Below are positions 1 to 7,227 of a stretch of DNA of 64,000 bases, piece after piece. The DNA lies in NCBI GenBank assembly GCA_009778325.1, contig WRJZ01000052.1, positions 52,066-116,065 of the forward strand. The letters run 5' to 3'. The position numbers and the translations under genes were made by a program. Positions within the stretch are counted from its first letter, which is position 1. Each line of letters starts with the position of its first letter. The notes beneath the pieces are model-generated. The model was not told the DNA's origin. It made no database searches and was given only the letters and a program-made list of their open reading frames with translations. Origin of the DNA: Candidatus Endomicrobium neocapritermitis (GTDB taxonomy: Bacteria; Elusimicrobiota; Endomicrobiia; Endomicrobiales; Endomicrobiaceae).

Positions 1-762
1 AACGAAGCGGCTGAAATTTTGGGCATAGGACATCTTCTTGAAAGACGCCCTAAGCAGCTTTCCGGCGGACAGAGGCAGAGAGTTGCCGTAGGAAGAGCTA
101 TAGTAAGAAAACCTAAAGTGTTTTTATTTGACGAGCCTCTTTCAAACCTTGACGCCAAACTCAGAATTCAGATGAGAGCGGAGCTTAAAAAACTTCACGA
201 AAAGCTGCAAAGCACAATGATATACGTAACCCATGATCAGACAGAAGCCATGACCATGGGCGATATGATATGCGTTATGAAAGAGGGAGTTATACAGCAG
301 GTTGCGGGGCCGCTGGAGCTTTACGATGAGCCGGCAAATAAATTTGTCGCTGGTTTTATAGGAAGCCCGCCTATGAACTTTTTTGAAGTTGACGTTATAA
401 ATAAAAACGGCGAAATATTTTTAAACGAAGGCACTTTTGAGATATCTTTGCCTAAACAGCATAAAGATAAAGTTATGCCCTACGCCGGAAAAAAAATGGT
501 TATGGGCGTAAGGCCGGAAGATATATACGATAAATTATTCTATAACCGTGTAAATAAAGATGTCGGAAGTTTCGGCGCTACCGTAGAATTGGTAGAGCCG
601 CTCGGAAGCGAAATATATCTTCATTTAAATACCGGTAAAAATACGCTTGTGGCAAAAGTTGACGCGCATAATCAGGCTAAAACGAATCAGCTCATTGAGC
701 TTGTATTTAATTTGAACAAAAGCCACTTATATGAACTTAAAGACGGTTCTAAGGTTATCTAG
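1..762 (+). CDS. ABC transporter ATP-binding protein, MalK/UgpC type (5' end missing)
   Basis: The reading frame is open from base 1, so the N-terminus with the Walker A loop lies before the window. Visible are the ABC signature LSGGQRQRVAVGRA, Walker B VFLFDEPLSNLDA and the H-loop VTHDQTEA. The last ~110 residues match the TOBE/regulatory region of ATPases that energise uptake of sugars or glycerol-3-phosphate. In this family the protein is a cytoplasmic homodimer working with two membrane permeases and a binding protein, none of which is in view. The substrate cannot be told from this fragment. A lipoprotein gene starts only 4 bases after the stop. Confidence 0.93.
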   Translation, partial: NEAAEILGIGHLLERRPKQLSGGQRQRVAVGRAIVRKPKVFLFDEPLSNLDAKLRIQMRAELKKLHEKLQSTMIYVTHDQTEAMTMGDMICVMKEGVIQQVAGPLELYDEPANKFVAGFIGSPPMNFFEVDVINKNGEIFLNEGTFEISLPKQHKDKVMPYAGKKMVMGVRPEDIYDKLFYNRVNKDVGSFGATVELVEPLGSEIYLHLNTGKNTLVAKVDAHNQAKTNQLIELVFNLNKSHLYELKDGSKVI

Positions 763-766
763 TTGC

Positions 767-1687
767 ATGAAGAAAATTTTATTTGTTTTCACTGTTATTG
801 TTTTCGCGTTTACCGCATATGCCTGCTCAAATAATCCTGCGTCAAGCAAAGAGGTTCCTCCCGCTCCAAAGCCGGACAATTTTATTGACGCCGTAGCAGT
901 GGCGGCAAAGAAAGCGGATTTTTATGTGCGCCTATCTTTTGATTTGGCCGACGGCTATCTTTCCGATAACAGCGTTGTAAGAAGAAGATACGGCAGAGAT
1001 AATAAATATGTGAATAGTTTGGAGTTTGGGCAGGCGTCTATAACAGGAAAAGTATTTACTTCCCACATAAGCGGTCCTATATTTTGGTATTTGTATTATG
1101 ATGTATCTAGCAGTTCCTCCCAAGTAATGATACCTGATTCAACGATTAATAACTTTTATAGCAGTGAACTCAAAAGACAGTATTTTATAGGGCTGGCTGA
1201 AACATCATTTGAAACATACCAGTATAATATTGACTTTACCCGCACTGATATTTTGGGAGAATTATTATCTTTTTCAGTTGTTTTTTCCAGTGCCGGTCAT
1301 TTGACCGCAAAAGGCGCAGACATAAATATTGCAGTTCCTTTTGATATTGATGTTCATATGGCTTCAGGCGACACTCGTCGTTTTGGGGTTACCGTAAATG
1401 TACAGGGTTCAATAAAAGGGATTTTAGGAAATTTTGTTCCAAGCCCGGCGGCAGAGTTTGTTATAGAAAGCGGGCAGATAGTTGTCACTGGTACAGACCC
1501 GGATTTTCCTAATCCTTCTTATGAAATAACATTGAATTATTCAAGCGATGCGGCAGCTGGTATTTTTAAGGCTTTGCCTCCGGGTACTTTTACAGCCGAT
1601 TATACATTAACCAAAGACGAAGCGTATTATATAAGAAGCGATGATCCGACAAGAAGGAGTTATATTTATTGGGATTACCCTTTATAA
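767..1687 (+). CDS. putative lipoprotein or exported protein of unknown function
   Basis: A 306-residue product. I start it at ATG 767 rather than upstream because that gives a clean signal sequence MKKILFVFTVIVFAFTAYAC; the Cys after A-Y-A looks like an imperfect lipobox. The mature part begins with a Ser/Pro-rich linker (SNNPASSKEVPPAPKP) and continues as a soluble domain rich in beta-strand-like segments, with no motif I recognise. It starts 4 bases after the upstream ABC ATPase gene and is probably co-transcribed with it, but a role in that transporter is only a guess. Lipid attachment would need the Cys to be processed; simple secretion is the alternative. Confidence 0.75.
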   Translation: MKKILFVFTVIVFAFTAYACSNNPASSKEVPPAPKPDNFIDAVAVAAKKADFYVRLSFDLADGYLSDNSVVRRRYGRDNKYVNSLEFGQASITGKVFTSHISGPIFWYLYYDVSSSSSQVMIPDSTINNFYSSELKRQYFIGLAETSFETYQYNIDFTRTDILGELLSFSVVFSSAGHLTAKGADINIAVPFDIDVHMASGDTRRFGVTVNVQGSIKGILGNFVPSPAAEFVIESGQIVVTGTDPDFPNPSYEITLNYSSDAAAGIFKALPPGTFTADYTLTKDEAYYIRSDDPTRRSYIYWDYPL

Positions 1688-1695
1688 AAGATAAG

Positions 1696-1822
1696 AACGG
1701 CAGAGTTCAGAGTTCAAAGTTCAAATATTGTGTTTCGACAGAGTCGAAACTTATTTATACGTTTTCGCTTCGTGAAAACACCAAAATTGCACTTTGAACT
1801 CTGAACTCTGAACTTTGCCGTT
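1696..1822 (+). repeat. modular intergenic hairpin element (AGTTCAGA-type arms)
   Basis: The left arm begins AACGGCAGAGTTCAGAG and is a tandem of AGTTCARA words. The right arm is its complement and ends TTTGCCGTT, 5 bases before the AAGGA of the malic enzyme gene. The loop holds two small hairpins: GTTTCGAC/GTCGAAAC (1732-1750) and GTTTTC/GAAAAC (1761-1779). The same two hairpin types recur in the spacers at 10111 and 43491. Confidence 0.85.
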
Positions 1823-1836
1823 GAAAAGGATTTATA

Positions 1837-3171
1837 ATGAAAAAAGATGTAAAAAAACTTTTAAAAGCCGCGCATGAACCTTCAAATCTTGCAAGAAAAA
1901 TGCATCCTTTTTATAAAGGTAAAATTGAAGTTGTTCCAAAGTGCAGAATTAAGGATTTTAACGATTTTTCGGTTTGGTACAGTCCCGGAGTAGCCGCTGT
2001 TTGCACTGACATCCACAAAAATCCGGAACTTGTTTATGAATATACAAATAAATGGAACAGCGTTGCGGTTGTAAGCGACGGTACAAGAGTTTTGGGGCTC
2101 GGAGACATCGGCCCCGAAGCAGGAATGCCCGTAATGGAAGGGAAAGCCCTTCTTTATAAATATCTCGGCGGAGTTGACGCTTATCCGATTTGTCTTGACA
2201 CAAAAGATGAAAATAAAATTATTGAAACCGTTAAAATTCTCCAGCCTTCATTCGGCGGGGTGAATTTGGAAGATATTGAGCAGCCAAAATGCTTTCCGGT
2301 TCTTCAAACGCTCAGAAAAGAATGCCGTATACCCGTATGGCACGATGACCAGCAGGGAACCGCTCTTGTAACGCTTGCGGGATTTATTAATGCGTTGAAA
2401 GTTGTCGGTAAAAAAGTCGGCAAAGTTAAAGTCGCATTAATCGGAGCCGGTTCGGCTAACATATGCATAGCAAGGCTTTTGATGCTTTACGGAGTAAAAC
2501 CCGGCAGTATAATCATGACAGACTCAAAAGGCACTTTGCATAAAGGCAGGACAGAACTTAAGAATTCATACCCTGAAAAATGGGAAATGTGTCAGGAAAC
2601 TAATGAAAACGGAGTGCAGGGATATATTAAAGAAGCAATGGAAAACGCGGATGCGGTGATAGCGCTTTCAACTCCCGGGCCGGATATTATTAAGAAAGAA
2701 TGGATAAAGGCAATGGCGAAAAATCCTATAGTTTTCGTCTGCGCAAATCCGGTTCCCGAAATATGGCCGTGGGAAGCAAAAGAAGCTGGCGCGGCTGTTG
2801 TAGCAACCGGCAGAAGCGATTTTGAAAATCAGGTTAACAATTCTCTGGGATTTCCCGGTGTATTTCGCGGAGTTTTAGACGTAAGAGCTTCAACAATAAG
2901 CGATACAATGGCGATAACCGCCGCGGTTGAGCTTGCCGCGTGTATTGCAGATAATAAAATAAGGGCAAACAAAATTCTTCCGACAATGGACGACTGGAAA
3001 ATATTTCCGCAGGTTGCGGCTGCTGTAGGCATGAGAGCCATAAAAGAAAAGCTTGCCGGAAAAAAGATGAGCAGGGACGCTATTTTTAATCAGGCTGCGG
3101 AAATGATAAAGAGAAGCCGCGGCATTACGGAAACAATGATGTCTAAAGGCTATATAAAAAAATTTAGATGA
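1837..3171 (+). CDS. malic enzyme (malate dehydrogenase, decarboxylating)
   Basis: A 444-residue protein of the bacterial malic enzyme family, converting malate to pyruvate and CO2 with NAD(P)+. The N-terminal domain has [12 protein letters not shown] and [20 protein letters not shown], with the metal-binding stretch [12 protein letters not shown] and [11 protein letters not shown]. The Rossmann domain begins near [10 protein letters not shown] (residues ~200-210). No phosphotransacetylase-like extension is present, so it is the short single-domain form. The start is preceded by AAGGA. The stop overlaps the ATG of the fumarase alpha gene, so fumarate to malate to pyruvate is encoded as one unit. 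The coenzyme (NAD or NADP) cannot be decided from what I see. Confidence 0.95.
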   Translation: MKKDVKKLLKAAHEPSNLARKMHPFYKGKIEVVPKCRIKDFNDFSVWYSPGVAAVCTDIHKNPELVYEYTNKWNSVAVVSDGTRVLGLGDIGPEAGMPVMEGKALLYKYLGGVDAYPICLDTKDENKIIETVKILQPSFGGVNLEDIEQPKCFPVLQTLRKECRIPVWHDDQQGTALVTLAGFINALKVVGKKVGKVKVALIGAGSANICIARLLMLYGVKPGSIIMTDSKGTLHKGRTELKNSYPEKWEMCQETNENGVQGYIKEAMENADAVIALSTPGPDIIKKEWIKAMAKNPIVFVCANPVPEIWPWEAKEAGAAVVATGRSDFENQVNNSLGFPGVFRGVLDVRASTISDTMAITAAVELAACIADNKIRANKILPTMDDWKIFPQVAAAVGMRAIKEKLAGKKMSRDAIFNQAAEMIKRSRGITETMMSKGYIKKFR

Positions 3172-4010
3172 TGAGAACAATAAAATCAATCGAAATATCA
3201 AATGCAGTTGAGAAACTTTGCGCCGATGCGAATTATTCGCTTCCTTCGGACGTTTTGGAATCTTTGAAAAAGAATTCCGAAAAAGAGACGGGAATCGCAA
3301 AAGACATTTTTAACCAAATAATAAAAAATGCCGAAATCGCGGAAAATGAGAAAATTCCTTTATGTCAGGATACCGGAACCGCTAATTTTTTCATAAAGCT
3401 CGGCAGAGACGCGCAAATTAGCGGCGGCAATATTTATGACGCGGTAAACAAAGGCGTTGTTGCCGGATATGAAAAGAATTATCTGAGAAAATCAATAGTT
3501 TCAGACCCGCTGGAAAGAAAAAATACCGGCGATAATACGCCCGCGAATATATATGTTGATATTGTTGAAGGCGATAAAATCGAAATAACATTTATGCCTA
3601 AAGGCGGCGGAAGTGAAAACGCAGGCGCTTTGAAAATGCTTGAACCTTCAGCCGGATGGGAAGGCGTAAAAGATTTTGTTCTTAAAGTTGTTAAAGATAA
3701 GAGCGCAAATGCGTGTCCGCCTTTAGTAGTCGGAGTCGGAATAGGCGGCGATTTTGCATCCGTAGGACTGTCGGCGAAAAAAGCTTTGCTTAGAGAATTG
3801 GATTCTCATAATCAGGATGATTCGTATGCCGCTAAAGAGCAGGAACTCCTTAAAGAAATAAACAACCTCAAAATAGGCCCGATGGGAATGGGCGGCAGGA
3901 CAACCGCATTGGCAGTGTTTATTGAAGTAAAGCCGGCACATATTGCGTCTCTTCCTGTTGCGGTAAGCATACAATGTCATTCGTGCAGAAGAAAGAAGAT
4001 AGTGTTATGA
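3168..4010 (+). CDS. class I fumarate hydratase, alpha (N-terminal) subunit
   Basis: A 280-residue protein matching the N-terminal half of iron-sulfur fumarases and tartrate dehydratases. Conserved pieces include PLCQDTGTANFF, MPKGGGSENAG, CPPLVVGVGIGGDF and the C-terminal QCHSCRR. Cysteines in these stretches are the expected 4Fe-4S ligands. The ATG overlaps the malic enzyme stop (ATGA), and the next ATG (3171) is an equally possible start. The stop overlaps the beta-subunit ATG, which fits translational coupling. The two-gene form is common in anaerobes; L(+)-tartrate dehydratase is a less likely alternative given the malic enzyme neighbour. Confidence 0.92.
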   Translation: MMRTIKSIEISNAVEKLCADANYSLPSDVLESLKKNSEKETGIAKDIFNQIIKNAEIAENEKIPLCQDTGTANFFIKLGRDAQISGGNIYDAVNKGVVAGYEKNYLRKSIVSDPLERKNTGDNTPANIYVDIVEGDKIEITFMPKGGGSENAGALKMLEPSAGWEGVKDFVLKVVKDKSANACPPLVVGVGIGGDFASVGLSAKKALLRELDSHNQDDSYAAKEQELLKEINNLKIGPMGMGGRTTALAVFIEVKPAHIASLPVAVSIQCHSCRRKKIVL

Positions 4011-4543
4011 AAATAAATGTTCAGGATTTAGCTTGTAATACAGGTATTCTTAAAGCAGGACAACAAATTTATTTGTCCGGAACAATTTTTACAGCCAGAG
4101 ACACTGCCCACGCCAGAATTGTTAATATTATAAACAGCGGCGGTAAATCACATTTTGAGCTTGAAGGCTCGGCAATATATTATTGCGGCCCGTCGCCGGC
4201 TAAACCCGGGCAAGCGATAGGCGCGTGCGGTCCGACAACGTCAGCAAGAATGGATGTTTTTACTCCAAAAATATTGGAAAAAGGCGTTAAGATTTTGATA
4301 GGGAAAGGCGCAAGGAAAGATTTTGTCGTAGATTCAATAAAGAAGCATAAAGCTGTTTATCTTGCTGCAACAGGCGGAGTCGCGGCATTGTTATCTAAAA
4401 CAGTTAAAAAAGCCGAGACTATAGCTTTTGAAGATTTAGGTCCGGAAGCAGTATATAAATTGGAAGTTGAAGATATACCGCTTATTGTGGCAGTTGACAG
4501 TGAAGGGAATGATATTTTTAAACGGCAGAAGCTGGGAAGTTGA
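4007..4543 (+). CDS. class I fumarate hydratase, beta (C-terminal) subunit
   Basis: A 178-residue C-terminal fumarase subunit, with the typical opening LKAGQQIYLSGTIFTARDTAHARI and the stretch YCGPSPAKPGQAIGACGPTTSARMD. I place the start at ATG 4007, overlapping the alpha stop as ATGA, because an upstream in-frame ATG would overlap alpha further and add residues not typical of the family. The last residues, KRQKLGS, are read from the left arm of the intergenic hairpin element that begins at 4521. The element therefore supplies the C-terminus and stop codon. It forms a heteromeric Fe-S enzyme with the alpha subunit in the cytoplasm. Confidence 0.92.
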   Translation: MKINVQDLACNTGILKAGQQIYLSGTIFTARDTAHARIVNIINSGGKSHFELEGSAIYYCGPSPAKPGQAIGACGPTTSARMDVFTPKILEKGVKILIGKGARKDFVVDSIKKHKAVYLAATGGVAALLSKTVKKAETIAFEDLGPEAVYKLEVEDIPLIVAVDSEGNDIFKRQKLGS

Positions 4544-4679
4544 GAAGCTGAGAAGTTGAGCAAAAACAAAAACGGCAGAAGATGGGAAGACAGGAAGTTG
4601 GGAAGTTTAGCAGCGGCAAGGACTTTAACGACCAAAGCTCCTCTCCGCATCTCAACTTCTCAGCTCTCTCAGCTTCTGC
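4521..4679 (+). repeat. modular intergenic hairpin element (GAAGCTGA-type, double left arm)
   Basis: Two successive left modules (AACGGCAGAAGCTGGGAAG at 4521 and a second AACGGCAGAAGATGGGAAG copy beginning near 4570) precede the core GGCAAGGAC..AACGACC..AGCTCCTC. The complementary right arm ends CAGCTTCTGC. The left arm overlaps the 3' end of the fumarase beta gene. The following GCGGAGCGGAGC supplies the ribosome-binding site for coaX. Confidence 0.82.
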
Positions 4680-4694
4680 GAAGCGGAGCGGAGC

Positions 4695-5492
4695 ATGTTT
4701 CTAGCATTTGACATCGGAAATACAAACATAACAATAGGGCTTTTTGTGTTTGAAAACGGAAAAGTAAAAAAAAGTCCGGTAAAAGTATGGAGAATAGCTA
4801 CTGCTAAAGGCAGGACATCAGACGAATACGGTATAATTTTGATGGATATGTTCTATTATTCGGGGTTTAACGCCAAAGATGTTTCCCATATTGCGGCGGC
4901 AAGCGTGGTTCCGTCTTTAAATACTGTTTTTGAAGAGTTTGTAAAAAAATATTTCAATAAAAAGATATTTTTTATTAACCATATAAACAGCGGCGGATTG
5001 AAGTTTGCGGGTAATCCTAAGGAAGCCGGCGCTGACAGAATAGCAGACGCGGTTGCTGCCTATTCAGATTATGGCGGCGGTACAATCGTTATAGATTTCG
5101 GCACGGCAACAACTTTTGACTGCATAGATTTAAAAGGAAAATATTTAGGCGGAGCAATTGCTCCGGGGCCGGCTATATCGGCGCAGTCTTTAAGCTTAAA
5201 AACAGCGCAGCTTCCGCAGGTTGAGATGAAGAAACCTTTGAGGGCAATAGGAAATAATACGGTTGAATGCATACAGTCAGGGCTTTATTTCGGTTATGTC
5301 GGGCTTATAAAAGAAATAATAACAAGAATAAAAAAAGAGATGAAAGTTAATCATATTATAGCTACAGGCGGACTTGCGGAGTTAATGTCAGGAGAGATAA
5401 AAGATATTGAAGCTGTGTGCCCTGATCTGACTCTTGAAGGTATAAAAATTATTTGGGAGAAATCTCAAAAAAGCGGAAAACGCAAAAAATGA
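4695..5492 (+). CDS. coaX: type III pantothenate kinase
   Basis: A 265-residue CoaX of the ASKHA fold, phosphorylating pantothenate in the first step of coenzyme A synthesis. It starts with the P-loop-like MFLAFDIGNTNITIGLF. It contains GADRIADAVAA (the pantothenate-site GADR) and the phosphate-2 type motif VIDFGTATTFDCI, followed by GGAIAPGP. Length is normal for the family. The stop overlaps the ATG of the next gene (exported protein) as ATGA, so the two are probably co-transcribed, although no functional link is evident. Confidence 0.95.
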   Translation: MFLAFDIGNTNITIGLFVFENGKVKKSPVKVWRIATAKGRTSDEYGIILMDMFYYSGFNAKDVSHIAAASVVPSLNTVFEEFVKKYFNKKIFFINHINSGGLKFAGNPKEAGADRIADAVAAYSDYGGGTIVIDFGTATTFDCIDLKGKYLGGAIAPGPAISAQSLSLKTAQLPQVEMKKPLRAIGNNTVECIQSGLYFGYVGLIKEIITRIKKEMKVNHIIATGGLAELMSGEIKDIEAVCPDLTLEGIKIIWEKSQKSGKRKK

Positions 5493-6241
5493 AAAAAATA
5501 CTTTTTTCAGCTTTTATATGTTTATTTTGTTCATCAGCTTTGTTTGCCAATCCGTTTGGAGAGTTTAATAATGTTTTGGACAAAAATAAAATTTCAAAGC
5601 CGCAAGCCCAAGAGTATCTTGATGCTTTGGCAGGAGATGTCGGTCAGGCAATTTCAGGCGGCTCTTACGGCATAGGCGAAAGCATTGGGTTTTTCGGCAT
5701 ATATGCGGGTTTGAATTTATCAATACGGCAGGTTTCGGGCGGCAATAAAATTGTCGATAAAGCCGGCTACAATTATCTTATGTATCCGGTATTTCAGTTT
5801 GAGTTCGGACTTCCGTACGGATTAGACGCAATAATCAGAGGCACTCATTTCTATAATTCGACTGTTTTGGGCGGCGGTTTGAGGTGGGAAGTACTGAAAG
5901 GGCATGATTTGATAATACCTGCAATAAGCGTTCAGTCCGTATATAATCATGTTCAGGTTAACGATAACGGGAACAAATTTAACGCGTGGAATTTGAAAAC
6001 TTCCGGAATGTTTTATTTTAACGAAATTCCTATTGTAAAACCTTATATGTTTGTAAGTTTTGACACAACGGACTTGAAAGCCAAATCTTCGGATTATTCA
6101 AATCTTTCCTCAAGCGTACAGGGCGCGGGGTACGGACTTGGGGTAAATGTCAAACTTTTGGCAATTGGTTTTAGCGGCAGTATTACTATGTACAGAGATG
6201 TGCCTAATTACAATATTAGCGTGTTTTTGGAGATGTTATAA
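5489..6241 (+). CDS. exported protein, paralogue 1 of a tandem pair
   Basis: A 250-residue protein. I take ATG 5489 because it gives the signal peptide MKKILFSAFICLFCSSALFA and an ATGA overlap with coaX. The mature part is Gly- and aromatic-rich with alternating hydrophobic strands, as in small outer-membrane beta-barrels. Motifs shared with the next gene include GDVGQAISGGSYG, SVQSVYNH, NAWNLKT and a closing MYRDVPNYNISVF. These two genes are clearly duplicates of one ancestral gene. I do not recognise a named family; an outer-membrane or periplasmic structural role is inference from composition. Confidence 0.75.
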   Translation: MKKILFSAFICLFCSSALFANPFGEFNNVLDKNKISKPQAQEYLDALAGDVGQAISGGSYGIGESIGFFGIYAGLNLSIRQVSGGNKIVDKAGYNYLMYPVFQFEFGLPYGLDAIIRGTHFYNSTVLGGGLRWEVLKGHDLIIPAISVQSVYNHVQVNDNGNKFNAWNLKTSGMFYFNEIPIVKPYMFVSFDTTDLKAKSSDYSNLSSSVQGAGYGLGVNVKLLAIGFSGSITMYRDVPNYNISVFLEML

Positions 6242-6251
6242 TAAAAAGAGT

Positions 6252-6352
6252 GAAGTTTGGAAGCTTGGAGAGCTTAGAAGTTTGGCAACTGCAAAGACGA
6301 AACGTACACAGCTCCTCCAATCATCTAAACTTCCAAGCTCTCTAAACTTCTT
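6252..6352 (+). repeat. modular intergenic hairpin element (GAAGTTTGG-type arms)
   Basis: The left arm GAAGTTTGGAAGCTTGG and following words pair with the right arm ending CCAAGCTCTCTAAACTTCT. The core GGCAACTGCAAAGACGAAACG and CAGCTCCTCC matches other members. AAAGGTGG just after it is the ribosome-binding site of the second paralogue. Confidence 0.8.
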
Positions 6353-6366
6353 ATAAAGGTGGTATA

Positions 6367-7149
6367 ATGAAAAAATTATTATTATCGGCTTTTTTAATCA
6401 CATTTTGCGCGGGTTTTGCAAAGGCAGGCCCGTTTGATGCTTTTAATCATGTTTTAAATTTAATAGCTTATAATTCCGGCGGTTCAAAAGATGGTGAAAG
6501 ACTTGCTCAAAGATATCTTGACGTACTTGCAAAAGACGTCGGACAGGCAATATCCGGAGGCTCTTACGGCGTAGGCGGAAATCTCCGGATCAGCGATTTA
6601 AACCTTATGCTCAGTCTAAAAGTATCTTATCAGGACGTTGCAACTGACAATTTTATAGTAAGAACAAGCGGCGAGACATCAATCACTTATCCTATCATTC
6701 ATGCCGAATACGCATTTGCGGAAAGGTATGATGCCATCGCGAGAGCCTCATATTTTAACAGTTCTGCTCTTTTCGGCGGCGGTTTAAGATATAAGATTTT
6801 AGTAAGCGAAGACGAAATTTATATCCCTACGCTTTCGGTTCAGTCGGTATATACTCATATTTTTTACAGCGACGGCGAATTAGGGAAATTTAACGCATGG
6901 AATTTAAAAACAGGAACAACCGCGTTTTTCGGGCTTATTCCGTATATTCAGCCATATGTTTTTCTCACATACGATTTCATGGGTTTAAACCCCGGTTCAT
7001 CATATTATTCTCATCTTTCCGCGCGGGCTCAAGGTTTCGGATACGGAGCGGGCGCGAATATCAAAATGGATATGTTAAATATAAGCGTTTCAGTTTCAAT
7101 GTACGATAACCTGCCGAATATAAGCTTCGGAGTTTTTGTAGGTATATAA
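6367..7149 (+). CDS. exported protein, paralogue 2 of a tandem pair
   Basis: A 260-residue protein with signal peptide MKKLLLSAFLITFCAGFAKA and the same architecture as the preceding gene: PFDAFNHVL, then KDVGQAISGGSYGVGG, SVQSVYTH, KFNAWNLKT and a closing MYDNLPNISFGVFVGI. It carries an extra insertion (NSGGSKDGERLAQ) near the N-terminus. The start ATG follows AAAGGTGG. Its stop codon lies in a perfect 17-base tandem duplication. Function unknown; a small outer-membrane barrel is plausible from strand patterning and the aromatic C-terminal residues. Confidence 0.75.
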   Translation: MKKLLLSAFLITFCAGFAKAGPFDAFNHVLNLIAYNSGGSKDGERLAQRYLDVLAKDVGQAISGGSYGVGGNLRISDLNLMLSLKVSYQDVATDNFIVRTSGETSITYPIIHAEYAFAERYDAIARASYFNSSALFGGGLRYKILVSEDEIYIPTLSVQSVYTHIFYSDGELGKFNAWNLKTGTTAFFGLIPYIQPYVFLTYDFMGLNPGSSYYSHLSARAQGFGYGAGANIKMDMLNISVSVSMYDNLPNISFGVFVGI

Positions 7150-7168
7150 CATTTGTAGGTATATAACA
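7135..7168 (+). repeat. 17-bp perfect tandem duplication spanning a stop codon
   Basis: TTTGTAGGTATATAACA occurs twice back to back (7135-7151 and 7152-7168). The first copy contains the stop of the preceding gene. The second copy could act as a back-up in-frame or out-of-frame end, or is simply a recent slippage event. Confidence 0.9.
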
Positions 7169-7227
7169 AAAGTGAAGCAATAGTTTGCCGAACAATAAGC
7201 TATTAATTTTACGCTAAAGAGAATAAA

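Noticed and set aside
3960..4010. Frameshift joining fumarase alpha and beta subunits
   Set aside because: Both genes have good boundaries with ATGA overlap; separate subunits are the norm for this class of two-gene fumarase.
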